DNA from: Eubacterium sp.
GTDB lineage: Bacteria; Bacillota; Clostridia; Lachnospirales; Lachnospiraceae
Direction of reading: 5' to 3'
DNA length: 64,000 bases
Assembly (NCBI GenBank): GCA_022764165.1
Contig: JALERM010000045.1
Location: forward strand, 25,552 to 89,551
Numbering within the stretch: position 1 is the first letter of the stretch; every line of letters begins with the position of its first letter. The position numbers and the translations under genes were made by a program. Positions 52,251-60,617 of this stretch are shown here, in pieces. The notes beneath the pieces were generated by a model, which worked only from the letters and a program-made list of their open reading frames with translations, did not search any database and was not told where the DNA came from.

Positions 52251-53900
52251 CTAAGATATATCCTGGTTCTTTTCCTGTTCGGGATGTTTAGCATGATTTT
52301 TTCCTAAAATCATATCCACGTTTGTACAGACAGTTTTTAGTTCGTTTTGATAACCTCGCAGATTTTGGTAGGCTTCATATTGAGTATTTTTCAGAGCAGT
52401 TAGTTTTTCTTTTTCTGCCTTTAGTGTTTTCATTGATGGCAGTTTGCCGCTATCAGATTTTTCTTTTAAAATACGGTGGGCAGTTTCATAAAGTGTAATT
52501 TCAGACAGGTGTTCCTGACGGAATTGTTTCTTGTTTTTGGATTTCAGAAATTGCCCATATACAGATTTATTTGCCAGATATTGTCCGGTATAATGAATCT
52601 GCTCATTGACTTCTTTTAACTGTTGCTCTGTGGAACGCAGGGCTTTACGAATTTCGGTGGTTTGCTCCTGTGCTTCGGAAAACGCTGTCAGCAAATCTTC
52701 CTGCGTATCATATCCATGTTCCTGCACATAGGCAACCGTTTTTGCCATTTGTTGTAAATTGGACAATTTTACACGTCTGGCATATGCGTCACTTTGCTGT
52801 GCCTTGACACAATGCTGCAGATATACAACGAGGCGGAGATCAGACTTAATGAAAATAAAAGCAGGAATGTCTGTCTTTATGGTTTCACCATGTGGGAGAC
52901 TATTTTTCGTAAGAGTATTATCTACCAATGGTGATTCTGATAAGTTCTTTTGTCTTTGCTGTTCTGCATTTCGTTCAAATAATGTAAGCAGATAATCCTT
53001 TTCATAATGTGTACCGAGGTTCCTGCCTGTGATCGGTTTGCTGCGTTCTGGGTGGAGATAACTAAACCGGCCACGGCTGATTTTGAGAGTAACATGGTAA
53101 TTTTCCGCAAGTAGTTGCTGAAACTCGTCCAGATTGCCGGCAGAAGCAGCAGCATTTTCAATCGCTGTCCGGAGAAATTCTTTCTGAGTCTGATATTTGG
53201 TCTGGCGGGGAGTAATGCCTTCGGATTGCATCTGTTTGTTGCGTTCATTTAGTTTTTTCTGCCCTCTGCGGTTTGCATGATATTCACGATCTGAAATTTT
53301 CTTTTCAGCAGGAGTAAGCAAATCTACCTGGTGGAAATGTTCCCGATGGCACATATCCATGACAGATTGTTTTAAGTGAATTAGATAATTTTTAGTCAAA
53401 TGATGTTTGCATCCGGCACGGTATTCGCTTCTTTGCGTCATAAAAGGTTGTTTTTCTATATCGTATTTCCGAAGGCTGTTAATTACAATATGCACATGAA
53501 TGTTGCCGCTTTCATTGTGACCGTCTGTATGGGTACAGACAAGGGCCTGATGTCCGGGAAAATTCTTTTTTGCATATTCCAGTCCCAGTTGTTGTGCTTG
53601 TTCTCCGGTCAAGCCATTTTCCGTCACATCTTTCGGATCAAAGCTAAGGATGTAGTGGTGGGACTTGATTTCGTTGTATTTCTGGTTTTTATGATATTTT
53701 TCGTTTAACTCCCTACACTCTAAATCAAAAGTGAATGGATCACAGTTTATCCCATCAAGATAATATTCCTCACGGGGAATCAGCTCACCATTCTCATCAA
53801 GAATGGGTTTATTGGTATACTCATCATACTGGAACATGAGATACCGCTGTGCTTCTCCATAATCAGCATTTTTACTCGTTATATGTTTCAGTATCGCCAT
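52251..53900 (-). CDS. Relaxase (MobA/VirD2-like)
   Basis: A 549-residue relaxase with the nuclease domain in the first 240 residues: the metal-binding histidines lie in THTDGHNESGNIHVHIVINS (H126, H135, H137 region, the HxH motif), and a tyrosine near the N-terminus (Y14, Y20, Y26 are candidates) would attach to DNA. The rest is a helical, Gln/Lys-rich part (350-540). It nicks oriT and leads the strand through the channel. The gene overlaps mobC by 29 bp and both read away from the oriT-like region at 54265. Start MAILKHITSKN is standard. Confidence 0.92.
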   Translation of the reverse strand: MAILKHITSKNADYGEAQRYLMFQYDEYTNKPILDENGELIPREEYYLDGINCDPFTFDLECRELNEKYHKNQKYNEIKSHHYILSFDPKDVTENGLTGEQAQQLGLEYAKKNFPGHQALVCTHTDGHNESGNIHVHIVINSLRKYDIEKQPFMTQRSEYRAGCKHHLTKNYLIHLKQSVMDMCHREHFHQVDLLTPAEKKISDREYHANRRGQKKLNERNKQMQSEGITPRQTKYQTQKEFLRTAIENAAASAGNLDEFQQLLAENYHVTLKISRGRFSYLHPERSKPITGRNLGTHYEKDYLLTLFERNAEQQRQKNLSESPLVDNTLTKNSLPHGETIKTDIPAFIFIKSDLRLVVYLQHCVKAQQSDAYARRVKLSNLQQMAKTVAYVQEHGYDTQEDLLTAFSEAQEQTTEIRKALRSTEQQLKEVNEQIHYTGQYLANKSVYGQFLKSKNKKQFRQEHLSEITLYETAHRILKEKSDSGKLPSMKTLKAEKEKLTALKNTQYEAYQNLRGYQNELKTVCTNVDMILGKNHAKHPEQEKNQDIS

Positions 53901-54264
53901 GAAATTCCCCCGCCAGTTTTAACACTTCATACTTCATTTCGTAAATTCGTGCAATGCTCTGATTGATTGCTTTTCTCATTTCCTGTGAATGGATGCCGCC
54001 GCTGTTAAAGTGGCGTGCGATCTGATTCAGATTGCTGCCTATTTTTCCGAACTCACCAATCAGCTTTTTCAATTCTGGCAAATCTGCCACAAGCTCATAT
54101 TTTACAATTACCTTTTTATTCATTATCTGCTTACGGGCATATTCTGCGAGTGAGAGGTTTGCGGCCTTTGCATTTGCGGCAACAATCTCATATTCAGTGT
54201 CTGTAAGACGGAGCATAATCTGATGATTGTGTCGTAGTTCTTTTTCTTTTTTTGGTCTTGCCAT
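53872..54264 (-). CDS. mobC: Relaxosome accessory protein MobC
   Basis: A 130-residue DNA-binding protein. A ribbon-helix-helix-like part (MLRLTDTEYEIVAANAKAAN, LSLAEYARKQIM) is followed by the MobC domain (LKKLIGEFGKIGSNLNQIAR, HFNSGG). It helps the relaxase by binding and opening oriT. ATG 54264 follows GGAAAGGAT. It overlaps the relaxase gene, so the two are made together. Confidence 0.9.
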   Translation of the reverse strand: MARPKKEKELRHNHQIMLRLTDTEYEIVAANAKAANLSLAEYARKQIMNKKVIVKYELVADLPELKKLIGEFGKIGSNLNQIARHFNSGGIHSQEMRKAINQSIARIYEMKYEVLKLAGEFHGDTETYNE

Positions 54265-54445
54265 GTTTTTATCCTTTCCCGTGATGGCTTGCCGTCACGC
54301 TGCGACTATTTTTAATAGGAGCCAAATGGCACATTTAAGAAATGTGCAGCAACCGAGGGTATGGGGAAACGGAATCCCCATCAAGATTGCTAGGTAAGTG
54401 AAACTCACAAAGTGAGTTTTGAGTTACTCTAGCGAATCTTGCTCT
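54265..54445. other. Origin of transfer candidate
   Basis: The 424-bp gap before the next gene holds four inverted repeats within 160 bp: CGTGA/TCACG (54280-54299), GCACATTT/AAATGTGC (54329-54347), ATGGGGA/TCCCCAT (54361-54381), and a long one (54383-54440) where AAGATTGCTAG, AAACTCAC and their complements pair with an AAA loop. It sits directly upstream of mobC and relaxase, the usual place of oriT. The nick site cannot be fixed from sequence; the CTAGCGAATCTTGC side of the long repeat is a candidate. The rest, to 54688, holds nothing recognisable. Confidence 0.7.
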
Positions 54446-54688
54446 GAAAGAGAATAAAAGCCCTTCTATAATAAAAGCCGATTTGAGAAAAGGAATGATA
54501 CCTGAAAAAAGAGAAAAGTAATTTGAAATAGGTAATAGCATTGAATCTGTTGGAGGAGATACCAGGAAATCCTATGTTACCATTTTGTTTACATGGATTT
54601 TTAAGGGTGTTTCTTTCTTTTGCCAGCAGGATATTTTATAATCAACCTATCCTATAGGAATCAAATCAGAAAAAGGCGGTTGATATTT

Positions 54689-55507
54689 ATGGTTGAATTT
54701 GGTGAAAAACTAAAGAGGGCAAGAGAAGAAAAGGGAATGACACAGCAGACCTTATCAGACCATCTCTATGTTACCCGGCAGGCGGTATCTCGGTGGGAAT
54801 GCGGGGACAGGTATCCAGACCTTCTGACGGCTAAGAAATTATCAGAAGTGTTAGAGGTATCTATGGATGAACTGCTGTCTGGGGAGGAAATGAAAAAATG
54901 CGTGGAAAAAAATCCTATTGTGGAATCTCCTGTGATAGGTAGAGTACAGTCTGCCTTATATGCCCTTGCAGGGGTAGCATATTTACTTATGAGCATTTCT
55001 ACAATTAGATTTCTAATGCCGGAACTTGCAGGAGCAAACTTGGAAGTGATCGGATATGGAACTGCATATATGTTAGGATATGTGCTGATTACATTGCTGC
55101 TTTTTTGCGGATTGGCATTTTCCATTCGTGGAAAATTAACACCTAAAAAGACAGGAGTGATTGCCGCTTCCTATTTTGGTATGCAAATATTATCAAGTAT
55201 TTTTGAACTAATACAGGTGCCGGGTATATGGACGACTGTATTTCAAAGTATCATTTATCTGCTTTGTATTGCAGTTATTGTCGGATATTATTTCCAGGCG
55301 AGAAGGCTTTCTCCGATACCAGTGTATTGTGTTGCTGCGTTTGGCTTGATAAGAAGTGTTGTCATGTATTTTCAGATGTTGCAGTTGGAAAATGATTTTA
55401 CATTTATCGTAAGAACCATATGCTTGATAGCGGTTGCAGGATATATGGGATTAATGACATACCAGGCATATTCGTTAGGGAAAAAATGGCGATTGGCGGT
55501 AAAATAA
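54689..55507 (+). CDS. XRE regulator with C-terminal membrane domain
   Basis: A 272-residue protein. ATG 54689 is chosen because the HTH begins there (MVEFGEKLKRAREEKGMTQQ); no strong ribosome site is visible (AAAAGGCGG is closest). An HTH_3 domain (5-60, LYVTRQAVSRWECGDRYPDL) is followed by a linker and seven hydrophobic segments from about 90. This HTH-membrane type is paralogous in plan to the protein at 7499. It stands before the second ABC cassette and is followed by a broken winged-helix gene. Confidence 0.82.
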   Translation: MVEFGEKLKRAREEKGMTQQTLSDHLYVTRQAVSRWECGDRYPDLLTAKKLSEVLEVSMDELLSGEEMKKCVEKNPIVESPVIGRVQSALYALAGVAYLLMSISTIRFLMPELAGANLEVIGYGTAYMLGYVLITLLLFCGLAFSIRGKLTPKKTGVIAASYFGMQILSSIFELIQVPGIWTTVFQSIIYLLCIAVIVGYYFQARRLSPIPVYCVAAFGLIRSVVMYFQMLQLENDFTFIVRTICLIAVAGYMGLMTYQAYSLGKKWRLAVK

Positions 55508-55534
55508 GTAATTCGAAAGATCAAGGAGGCGGAG

Positions 55535-55671
55535 ATGTCAGTACAAATGAATATCAAGCCACCGAATGTTGCGGTTTGGCATTGATAAATGTGATTAGCC
55601 AGATTAGGAGGAAAATCAGAAATGGGTATATAGACACTGTGGTTGGGAGCGGGTATCGGTTTGGGGGATAA
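55535..55671 (+). pseudogene. Deleted copy of winged-helix gene
   Basis: ATG 55535 after GGAGGCGGAG begins MSVQMNIK, the same as the gene at 57781, but stops at TGA after 16 codons. In another frame the DNA continues as INVISQIRRKIRNGYIDTVV, then GSGYRFGG-stop, equal in plan to the last 30 residues of 57781. An internal deletion with frameshift of a 105-residue gene explains both. It is the second such remnant, after 7092. Confidence 0.75.
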
Positions 55672-55769
55672 GAGAAGATCTCGGAGTGGTGTTGTGGCTG
55701 CTCCGGGACATTTTTATGTGTTTCCTTATAGAATATCACTTATCTCGCTTTTTCTATACTTCCTCTCCC

Positions 55770-55818
55770 TTGACATATAAACTTGTGCGTTCTATACTGT
55801 ACTTGTATTAGCAATACA
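55770..55818 (+). promoter_or_regulatory. Promoter and operator of GntR/ABC operon
   Basis: TTGACA (55770-55775), 17 nt, TATACT (55793-55798), followed by the perfect inverted repeat TGTATT-AGC-AATACA (55804-55818) over the expected transcription start, a typical operator position for autorepression by the GntR protein encoded 27 bp downstream. Confidence 0.8.
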
Positions 55819-55844
55819 CTATAAAACGGTATGGTGGTGAGAAT

Positions 55845-56222
55845 TTGGAGATAGTCGTAAGTAATAAGGCAAGCCGACCTTTGTACGAACAGATAGCGTC
55901 GCAAATTAAAGCAGCAATTATGAGCGGTGAGTTAAAGGCCGGTGAAGCAATTCCGTCTGTAAGGTCATTAGCAAAATCATTGCATATCAGTATTCTAACG
56001 GTTCAAAAAGCATATGCCACGCTTCAGGAAGATGGTTTTATTGAAACAACCGCTGGAAAAGGCTGCTATGTATCTGTACAAAATCAGGACTTCTATCTGG
56101 AGGAACAGCAGAAAAAGATAGAGGAACACTTTAGCGAAGCGATAGAAATTGCACGAAGCAGTGGTATAAGTTTTGACAAGCTCGTTGATCTGCTTACTCT
56201 TTTATATCAGGAGGATGATTAA
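55845..56222 (+). CDS. GntR-family regulator, YtrA subfamily
   Basis: A 125-residue protein with the GntR winged-helix (10-75, YEQIASQIKAAIMSGELKAG, IPSVRSLAKSLHISILTVQK, GFIETTAGKGCYVS) and a short helical dimerisation tail in place of a ligand domain, as in YtrA. The start is TTG 55845 after GGTGGTGAG. It stops just before the ABC ATPase start and would repress this operon until envelope stress or a drug acts. The inverted repeat at 55804 is its probable operator. Confidence 0.88.
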   Translation: MEIVVSNKASRPLYEQIASQIKAAIMSGELKAGEAIPSVRSLAKSLHISILTVQKAYATLQEDGFIETTAGKGCYVSVQNQDFYLEEQQKKIEEHFSEAIEIARSSGISFDKLVDLLTLLYQEDD

Positions 56223-57086
56223 ATGTCAGAGAATATTTTAGAGGTTAAGAACCTAACAAAAGATTATGGGGATTTTACGTTGGATGGATTGAACTTTACT
56301 ATTCCACGCGGCGTTGTTATGGGCCTGATAGGTGAAAATGGTGCCGGAAAATCTACAACGATCAACTGCATATTAAATGAGATACGAAAAGATGGCGGTG
56401 AAATTTCGATTTTTGGAAAAGATCACATCCAAAGTGAAATTGAGATCAAAGATAAGATTGGTGTAGTATTTGACGAAAATCACTTTCCCGACATTTTCAC
56501 TCCGATGGAAATAGGTAAATACATGGCGGGTATTTATTCTGCATGGGAGTGGCCAGTGTATCGCAAATTCTTAGAACAATTTGAATTACCAGCAGATAAG
56601 AAAATTAAAGATTTTTCTAAAGGAATGAGAGTAAAGCTGGCTTTTGCTGTAGCGCTCTCGCATAAAGCAGAACTTCTGATTTTGGATGAAGCTACCAGCG
56701 GCCTTGATCCTATTATTCGAGATGATATTTTAGATATGCTGATTGATTTTGTACAGGACGAAAATCATTCCGTGTTAGTATCTTCCCATATTACCAGTGA
56801 TTTAGAGAAGATTGCTGATTATATCACCTTTATTCATAAAGGAAAGCTGATTTTTAGCTATCCTAAAGATGATTTAGTTGATAACTACGGAGTTGTTAGT
56901 TGCGGAGCTGCTGTATTTGATACTATGGATAAGTCGGAAGTCGTTGCTTATCGAAAAGAGGATTTTCAGTACAAAATCCTTGTTAAAGATCGTAGTAAAG
57001 CTGCAAGAAATTATCCGAAAGCACTTGTCGGACCTGCTACGATTGAGGAAATCATGTTGTTTCATGTAAAGGGGGAATTGAAATGA
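56223..57086 (+). CDS. ABC transporter ATP-binding protein (YtrB-like)
   Basis: A 287-residue ATPase with Walker A GENGAGKST (about 38), signature FSKGMRVKLAFAVAL, Walker B LLILDEATSGLDP and the switch His in SSHITSD. Paralogue of the ATPase at 8256, of equal length, with the C-terminal part ending in IEEIMLFHVKGELK. It starts 1 base after the GntR stop and overlaps the permease start (ATGA). Substrate unknown; it is likely an envelope-stress or peptide-resistance exporter. Confidence 0.88.
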   Translation: MSENILEVKNLTKDYGDFTLDGLNFTIPRGVVMGLIGENGAGKSTTINCILNEIRKDGGEISIFGKDHIQSEIEIKDKIGVVFDENHFPDIFTPMEIGKYMAGIYSAWEWPVYRKFLEQFELPADKKIKDFSKGMRVKLAFAVALSHKAELLILDEATSGLDPIIRDDILDMLIDFVQDENHSVLVSSHITSDLEKIADYITFIHKGKLIFSYPKDDLVDNYGVVSCGAAVFDTMDKSEVVAYRKEDFQYKILVKDRSKAARNYPKALVGPATIEEIMLFHVKGELK

Positions 57087-57727
57087 AGGGATTGCTCACG
57101 AAGGATTATCTGACTATTAAGAAAAAATATGGTGCGGCACGACTTTTCATGGATCTTGCTATTATCATTGCACTTATGAAGGTTTTGGAAGGAGCAGGAG
57201 CTATCTATATTAGCTTTTTACTTATTCCAATCGAAGTTACATCTATGATAATTTCGCTCACAACTTGTGATGAACAATGGAAATGGGGAAAATATGCAGT
57301 TTCTTTGCCGGTATCAAAAAAGCAGATTGTACAGAGCAGATTCTTATTTGCAGCTATAATCTCCCTAATGGGATTGGCTGTTGCATTAGCAGTAAATACA
57401 ATTACCTATTTTTGTTTTCCCGAATACGCATACGGATTTTATCTGTTTATTGCGTTTGCTTCATTTGGCATGACGCTGTTATTCTTAGCATTTATTCTAC
57501 CTTCCAACTATTCTTTGGGGGTCAATGCGGGATTTGCTGCGATGATTGTTTTGGTGATTGTTATTGTTGCATTAGGATTTTGGTCTAAAATGACCGGAGA
57601 TGCAATTATGTGGTTTGTGGTTGATAATTTTGAATTGTGTATAGGAATCTTTTTTACGGCAGTCATTTGTTTATGCGTGATATCTTATGCAATATCGGTA
57701 TCTTTTTTTAAAAGAAAATATGCTTAA
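57083..57727 (+). CDS. ABC-2 type permease, small
   Basis: A 214-residue membrane protein with six TM segments, starting MKGLLTKDYLTIKKKYG, partner of the ATPase at 56223. It resembles the permease at 9116 in length, starting sequence and topology, and overlaps the ATPase by 4 bp. It is followed by the winged-helix gene at 57781, as the left cassette is followed by the winged-helix gene at 10205. Confidence 0.85.
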   Translation: MKGLLTKDYLTIKKKYGAARLFMDLAIIIALMKVLEGAGAIYISFLLIPIEVTSMIISLTTCDEQWKWGKYAVSLPVSKKQIVQSRFLFAAIISLMGLAVALAVNTITYFCFPEYAYGFYLFIAFASFGMTLLFLAFILPSNYSLGVNAGFAAMIVLVIVIVALGFWSKMTGDAIMWFVVDNFELCIGIFFTAVICLCVISYAISVSFFKRKYA

Positions 57728-57780
57728 ATGGAGGAACGGCGAATGGAATAATTTGCTTGATGTAGTGAGGGAGGGCGGAG

Positions 57781-58098
57781 ATGTCAGTACAAATGAATAT
57801 TAAACGGCAACCCGTCATCGAGCGTGGATGTCTTACCATTGACCTGCAATGCTGTACGGTTATATTGTCGGGTGAACAAATAACTCTATATCCGAAAGAA
57901 TTTGATGTCCTTTATCTATTGGTGCAATATCCTGGTTGGGTGCTTTCCCCGGAGCAGATTTACGAATCTGTATGGAAGGGGGAGATGACCGGATGTGAGT
58001 ATGTGGTCTATAATGTGATTTGCCAGCTTAGAAGGAAACTGAAAAACCCGGATTTGATCCAGACGGTTGTCGGTAGAGGGTATAAGTTTGTGGGGTAG
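57781..58098 (+). CDS. Orphan winged-helix regulator
   Basis: A 105-residue protein that is only an OmpR/PhoB effector domain (LYPKEFDVLYLLVQYPGWVL, SPEQIYESVWKG, YNVICQLRRKLKNPDLIQTV, GRGYKFVG), without receiver. Start ATG 57781 follows GAGGGCGGAG. The shortened copy at 55535 begins with the same MSVQMNIK. Lacking a receiver, it would be controlled by amount or a partner, not by phosphorylation. It ends just before a two-way terminator. Confidence 0.82.
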   Translation: MSVQMNIKRQPVIERGCLTIDLQCCTVILSGEQITLYPKEFDVLYLLVQYPGWVLSPEQIYESVWKGEMTGCEYVVYNVICQLRRKLKNPDLIQTVVGRGYKFVG

Positions 58099-58146
58099 GA
58101 TGATTTTGTGGAATATTGCGAAGATATAATTTTATGAGTAAAAAAG

Positions 58147-58188
58147 TCCCGAAGTGACGATGGGTGATCACACTTTGGGATTTTTTTT
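58147..58188. terminator. Bidirectional terminator
   Basis: TCCCGAAGTG pairs with CACTTTGGGA (one mismatch), flanked by AAAAAG and eight T. It serves the winged-helix gene and the convergent padR. Confidence 0.8.
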
Positions 58189-58196
58189 GCGAATTA

Positions 58197-58733
58197 TTAT
58201 TGAGTGTCTATTTTTTCTTTCACAGAGGAAATCCATGATTCGATTGCCTGGACTAAGACAAGCTGCTGCTGTAAAACGGCCATTCCCGTTTCCGGCACTT
58301 CTGCAAGGTTTTCTTTTGCGAGAATATTTTCCTCGATATAGGATTTCAGAATTTTCACGTTTTCTTCAATATTGGCAATACAGGATTTTTGCTGATCGGA
58401 CGAAAGGCTGTCCAGATTTACAATCACTGCATTAAAATCCAGAAAAATGTTGATTGGTTTACGGGCAATTTCCATCATCAGTTTTTCAAATTGCTGTTCT
58501 CCAGCCTCTGTCAAAGAATAAACTGCTTTTTCAGGCATTTTTCCTTCTTTCATGGTCACACCTTTGATCAGTCCCTTTTCTTCTAATTGAATGACTTTTT
58601 TATAAATGGACGGGGTACTGATTTTTACCCATCTTGATATATTACGGTATTCCACCAATTTCTGAATATCATAGGCGCTTAGCGATTCTTTTTTTAACAT
58701 TCCCAATACAATTAAATCTATAGTAGCCATCAT
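58197..58733 (-). CDS. PadR-family transcriptional regulator
   Basis: A 178-residue repressor. The N-terminal winged helix (1-85; IDLIVLGMLKKESLSAYDIQ, STPSIYKKVIQLEEKGLIKG, YSLTEAGEQQFEKLM) is followed by a helical C-terminal dimerisation domain (90-175). Start ATG 58733 follows AAGGAG. It is divergent from the MATE gene, and the space between holds four 15-bp operator-like repeats. PadR proteins of this layout release DNA on binding a drug or phenolic ligand, so it probably controls the pump. Confidence 0.88.
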   Translation of the reverse strand: MMATIDLIVLGMLKKESLSAYDIQKLVEYRNISRWVKISTPSIYKKVIQLEEKGLIKGVTMKEGKMPEKAVYSLTEAGEQQFEKLMMEIARKPINIFLDFNAVIVNLDSLSSDQQKSCIANIEENVKILKSYIEENILAKENLAEVPETGMAVLQQQLVLVQAIESWISSVKEKIDTQ

Positions 58734-58762
58734 ACGTTCTCCTTTATGATTGCGTTTATATT

Positions 58763-58922
58763 ACTGTAATTTATACTAATTTATTTTATGGAGAGTGTCA
58801 AGTAAAAATATCATTACTACTACTATAAAATATAGTAAAAAGATGTTGACAGACACTATAATTTATAGTAGTATAATTACTACTAAATTTATAATATAAA
58901 TTATAGTACCGTAATTTATAGT
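58763..58922. promoter_or_regulatory. Four PadR operator-like repeats and MATE promoter
   Basis: ACTATAATTTATAGT (58855-58869) and ACTATAAAATATAGT (58822-58836) are perfect palindromes; ACTGTAATTTATACT (58763) and ACCGTAATTTATAGT (58908) are variants. TTGACA at 58846, with TAGTAT at 17 nt spacing, forms the MATE promoter, whose spacer is covered by a perfect site. Confidence 0.8.
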
Positions 58923-58944
58923 AAAATATGAAAGGAGTTTTACA

Positions 58945-60321
58945 ATGAAAGAACGTAATAGCAAGATGGAACTTTTGGGGAGTGCGCCTATTCCAAAAGC
59001 ACTGATGTCTCTTGGCATTCCGATTATGATTGGTATGTTAATAAATGCCTTGTATAATTTGGTGGATGCTTATTTTGTAGGCGGATTAGGTGAAAGCCAG
59101 ATGGGAGCGATATCCATTGTGTTCCCATTAGGGCAGGTTGTTGTTGGATTGGGGTTGATGTTCGGTAATGGTGCTGCCTCCTACCTTTCAAGACTATTAG
59201 GTCAGGGAGACAGAGATACCGCAAACAAAGTCGCCAGTACAGCTTTGTATAGCAGTGTTATGATCGGAGCAATTATCATTATTCTTGCGACTATTTTCCT
59301 GAAACCGATATTGGCCTTACTGGGAGCAACAGAAACGATCCTGCCTTATGCATTGGTATATGCCAGGATTTATGTGATTTCGTGTATCTTCAATGTGTTC
59401 AATGTGACTATGAATAATATTGTTGCAAGCGAAGGGGCAGCGAAAACAACGATGTGCGCTTTGTTATTGGGGGCAGTCATGAACATAGGCTTAGATCCGG
59501 TCTTTATCTATGTGTTGGATATGGGAGTTGCCGGAGCAGCCATTGCTACTGCGATTTCACAGTTTGTTTCCACACTCGTGTATTTATCCTATGTACTTCG
59601 TAAAAAGAGTGTATTTTCTTTTAGGCTGAGAGAGTATGCGCCGACAAAGCAGATTCTGTCAGAAATTTTGAAAATCGGCGTGCCGACACTGACCTTTCAG
59701 CTCCTTACCAGCCTTTCTGTCGCACTGATTAACCGTGCGGCAAATGGATATGGAGATGCAGTCATTGCGGGTATGGGAGCAGTTACAAGAGTTACTTCTA
59801 TGGGAACGTTAGTTGTATTTGGCTTTTTGAAAGGGTTCCAGCCGATTGCTGGATTCAGTTATGGGGCGAAGAAATTTGACCGTCTGCATGAGGCAATCAA
59901 AACCTCAATCTTATGGTCAACAATTTTCTGTGTAATTGTCGGAGGATTAATGGCTTTATTCTCCACACAGATCATTTCACAGTTTACAGAAGGAAATGCG
60001 GAGATGATTTCTGTTGGTTCTAAATCTCTCATGGCAAATGGTATTTCATTTATGTTCTTTGGATTTTATACCGTGTATTCTTCACTGTTTCTTGCGCTTG
60101 GGAAAGGAACAGCAGGATTTCTTCTTGGCGCCTGCAGGCAGGGGATTTGCTTTGTTCCTGTGATCCTGATTCTTCCGATGCTTTGGGGAATCAATGGTAT
60201 TCTTTATGCTCAGCCGATTGCGGATGCTTTATCTGCGATTGTTACTGTATTTATGGCCGTGCATCTGGGAAAGGAGTTATCGGAAGCAAAAGCAAAATTC
60301 GTATTAGAAAAGCAACCGTGA
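58945..60321 (+). CDS. MATE-family multidrug efflux transporter
   Basis: A 458-residue pump of the MATE family with 12 TM segments. MELLGSAPIPKALMSLGIPI, the run MIGMLINALYNLVDAYFVGG, MGAISIVFPLGQ and GFQPIAGFSYGAKKFDRLHE are typical of the DinF/NorM-like Firmicute branch. It expels drugs or cationic compounds with a sodium or proton gradient. ATG 58945 follows AAAGGAG. Its divergent padR and the operator array predict ligand-induced expression. It is likely a selective cargo gene of the element. Confidence 0.92.
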   Translation: MKERNSKMELLGSAPIPKALMSLGIPIMIGMLINALYNLVDAYFVGGLGESQMGAISIVFPLGQVVVGLGLMFGNGAASYLSRLLGQGDRDTANKVASTALYSSVMIGAIIIILATIFLKPILALLGATETILPYALVYARIYVISCIFNVFNVTMNNIVASEGAAKTTMCALLLGAVMNIGLDPVFIYVLDMGVAGAAIATAISQFVSTLVYLSYVLRKKSVFSFRLREYAPTKQILSEILKIGVPTLTFQLLTSLSVALINRAANGYGDAVIAGMGAVTRVTSMGTLVVFGFLKGFQPIAGFSYGAKKFDRLHEAIKTSILWSTIFCVIVGGLMALFSTQIISQFTEGNAEMISVGSKSLMANGISFMFFGFYTVYSSLFLALGKGTAGFLLGACRQGICFVPVILILPMLWGINGILYAQPIADALSAIVTVFMAVHLGKELSEAKAKFVLEKQP

Positions 60322-60352
60322 TTGGCTGGTAATGTAAGTTTGAAATAGTAAA

Positions 60353-60385
60353 AAAGCTGTACGGCAGAATAACGCTGTCGTACAG
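60353..60385 (+). other. Hairpin after MATE gene
   Basis: GCTGTACG (near 60355) pairs with CGTACAGC (near 60378). No T run follows directly, so terminator function is uncertain. Confidence 0.55.
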
Positions 60386-60484
60386 CAAAGTTTTGTAATG
60401 TATTAGTGGGTTGCCTTATGTTGATTTTTGTGAGAGTTGTTGAAAGATGTCTTATTTTGTCGAATGATTTTTTAAATTATATAC

Positions 60485-60530
60485 CATTCATAACTCATTC
60501 ATAGGTCATTCATAACTCGGTGTTTTATAA
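60485..60530 (+). promoter_or_regulatory. Direct repeats at 11-bp spacing, with -10 box
   Basis: CATTCATA starts at 60485, 60496 and 60507, exactly 11 bp apart, followed by TTTTATAAT (about 60523-60531). This is the usual arrangement of OmpR/PhoB-type sites replacing a -35 box. The gene at 60618 encodes such a DNA-binding domain, so autoactivation is likely. Confidence 0.7.
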
Positions 60531-60617
60531 TGGCAGAAAAAGAGAGAAACCAGCAGAAACAGGGGATTCTTGTTTTACTGGCTCTATGTGAAAAATGAGA
60601 TAGAAAGGGGAGATTTT

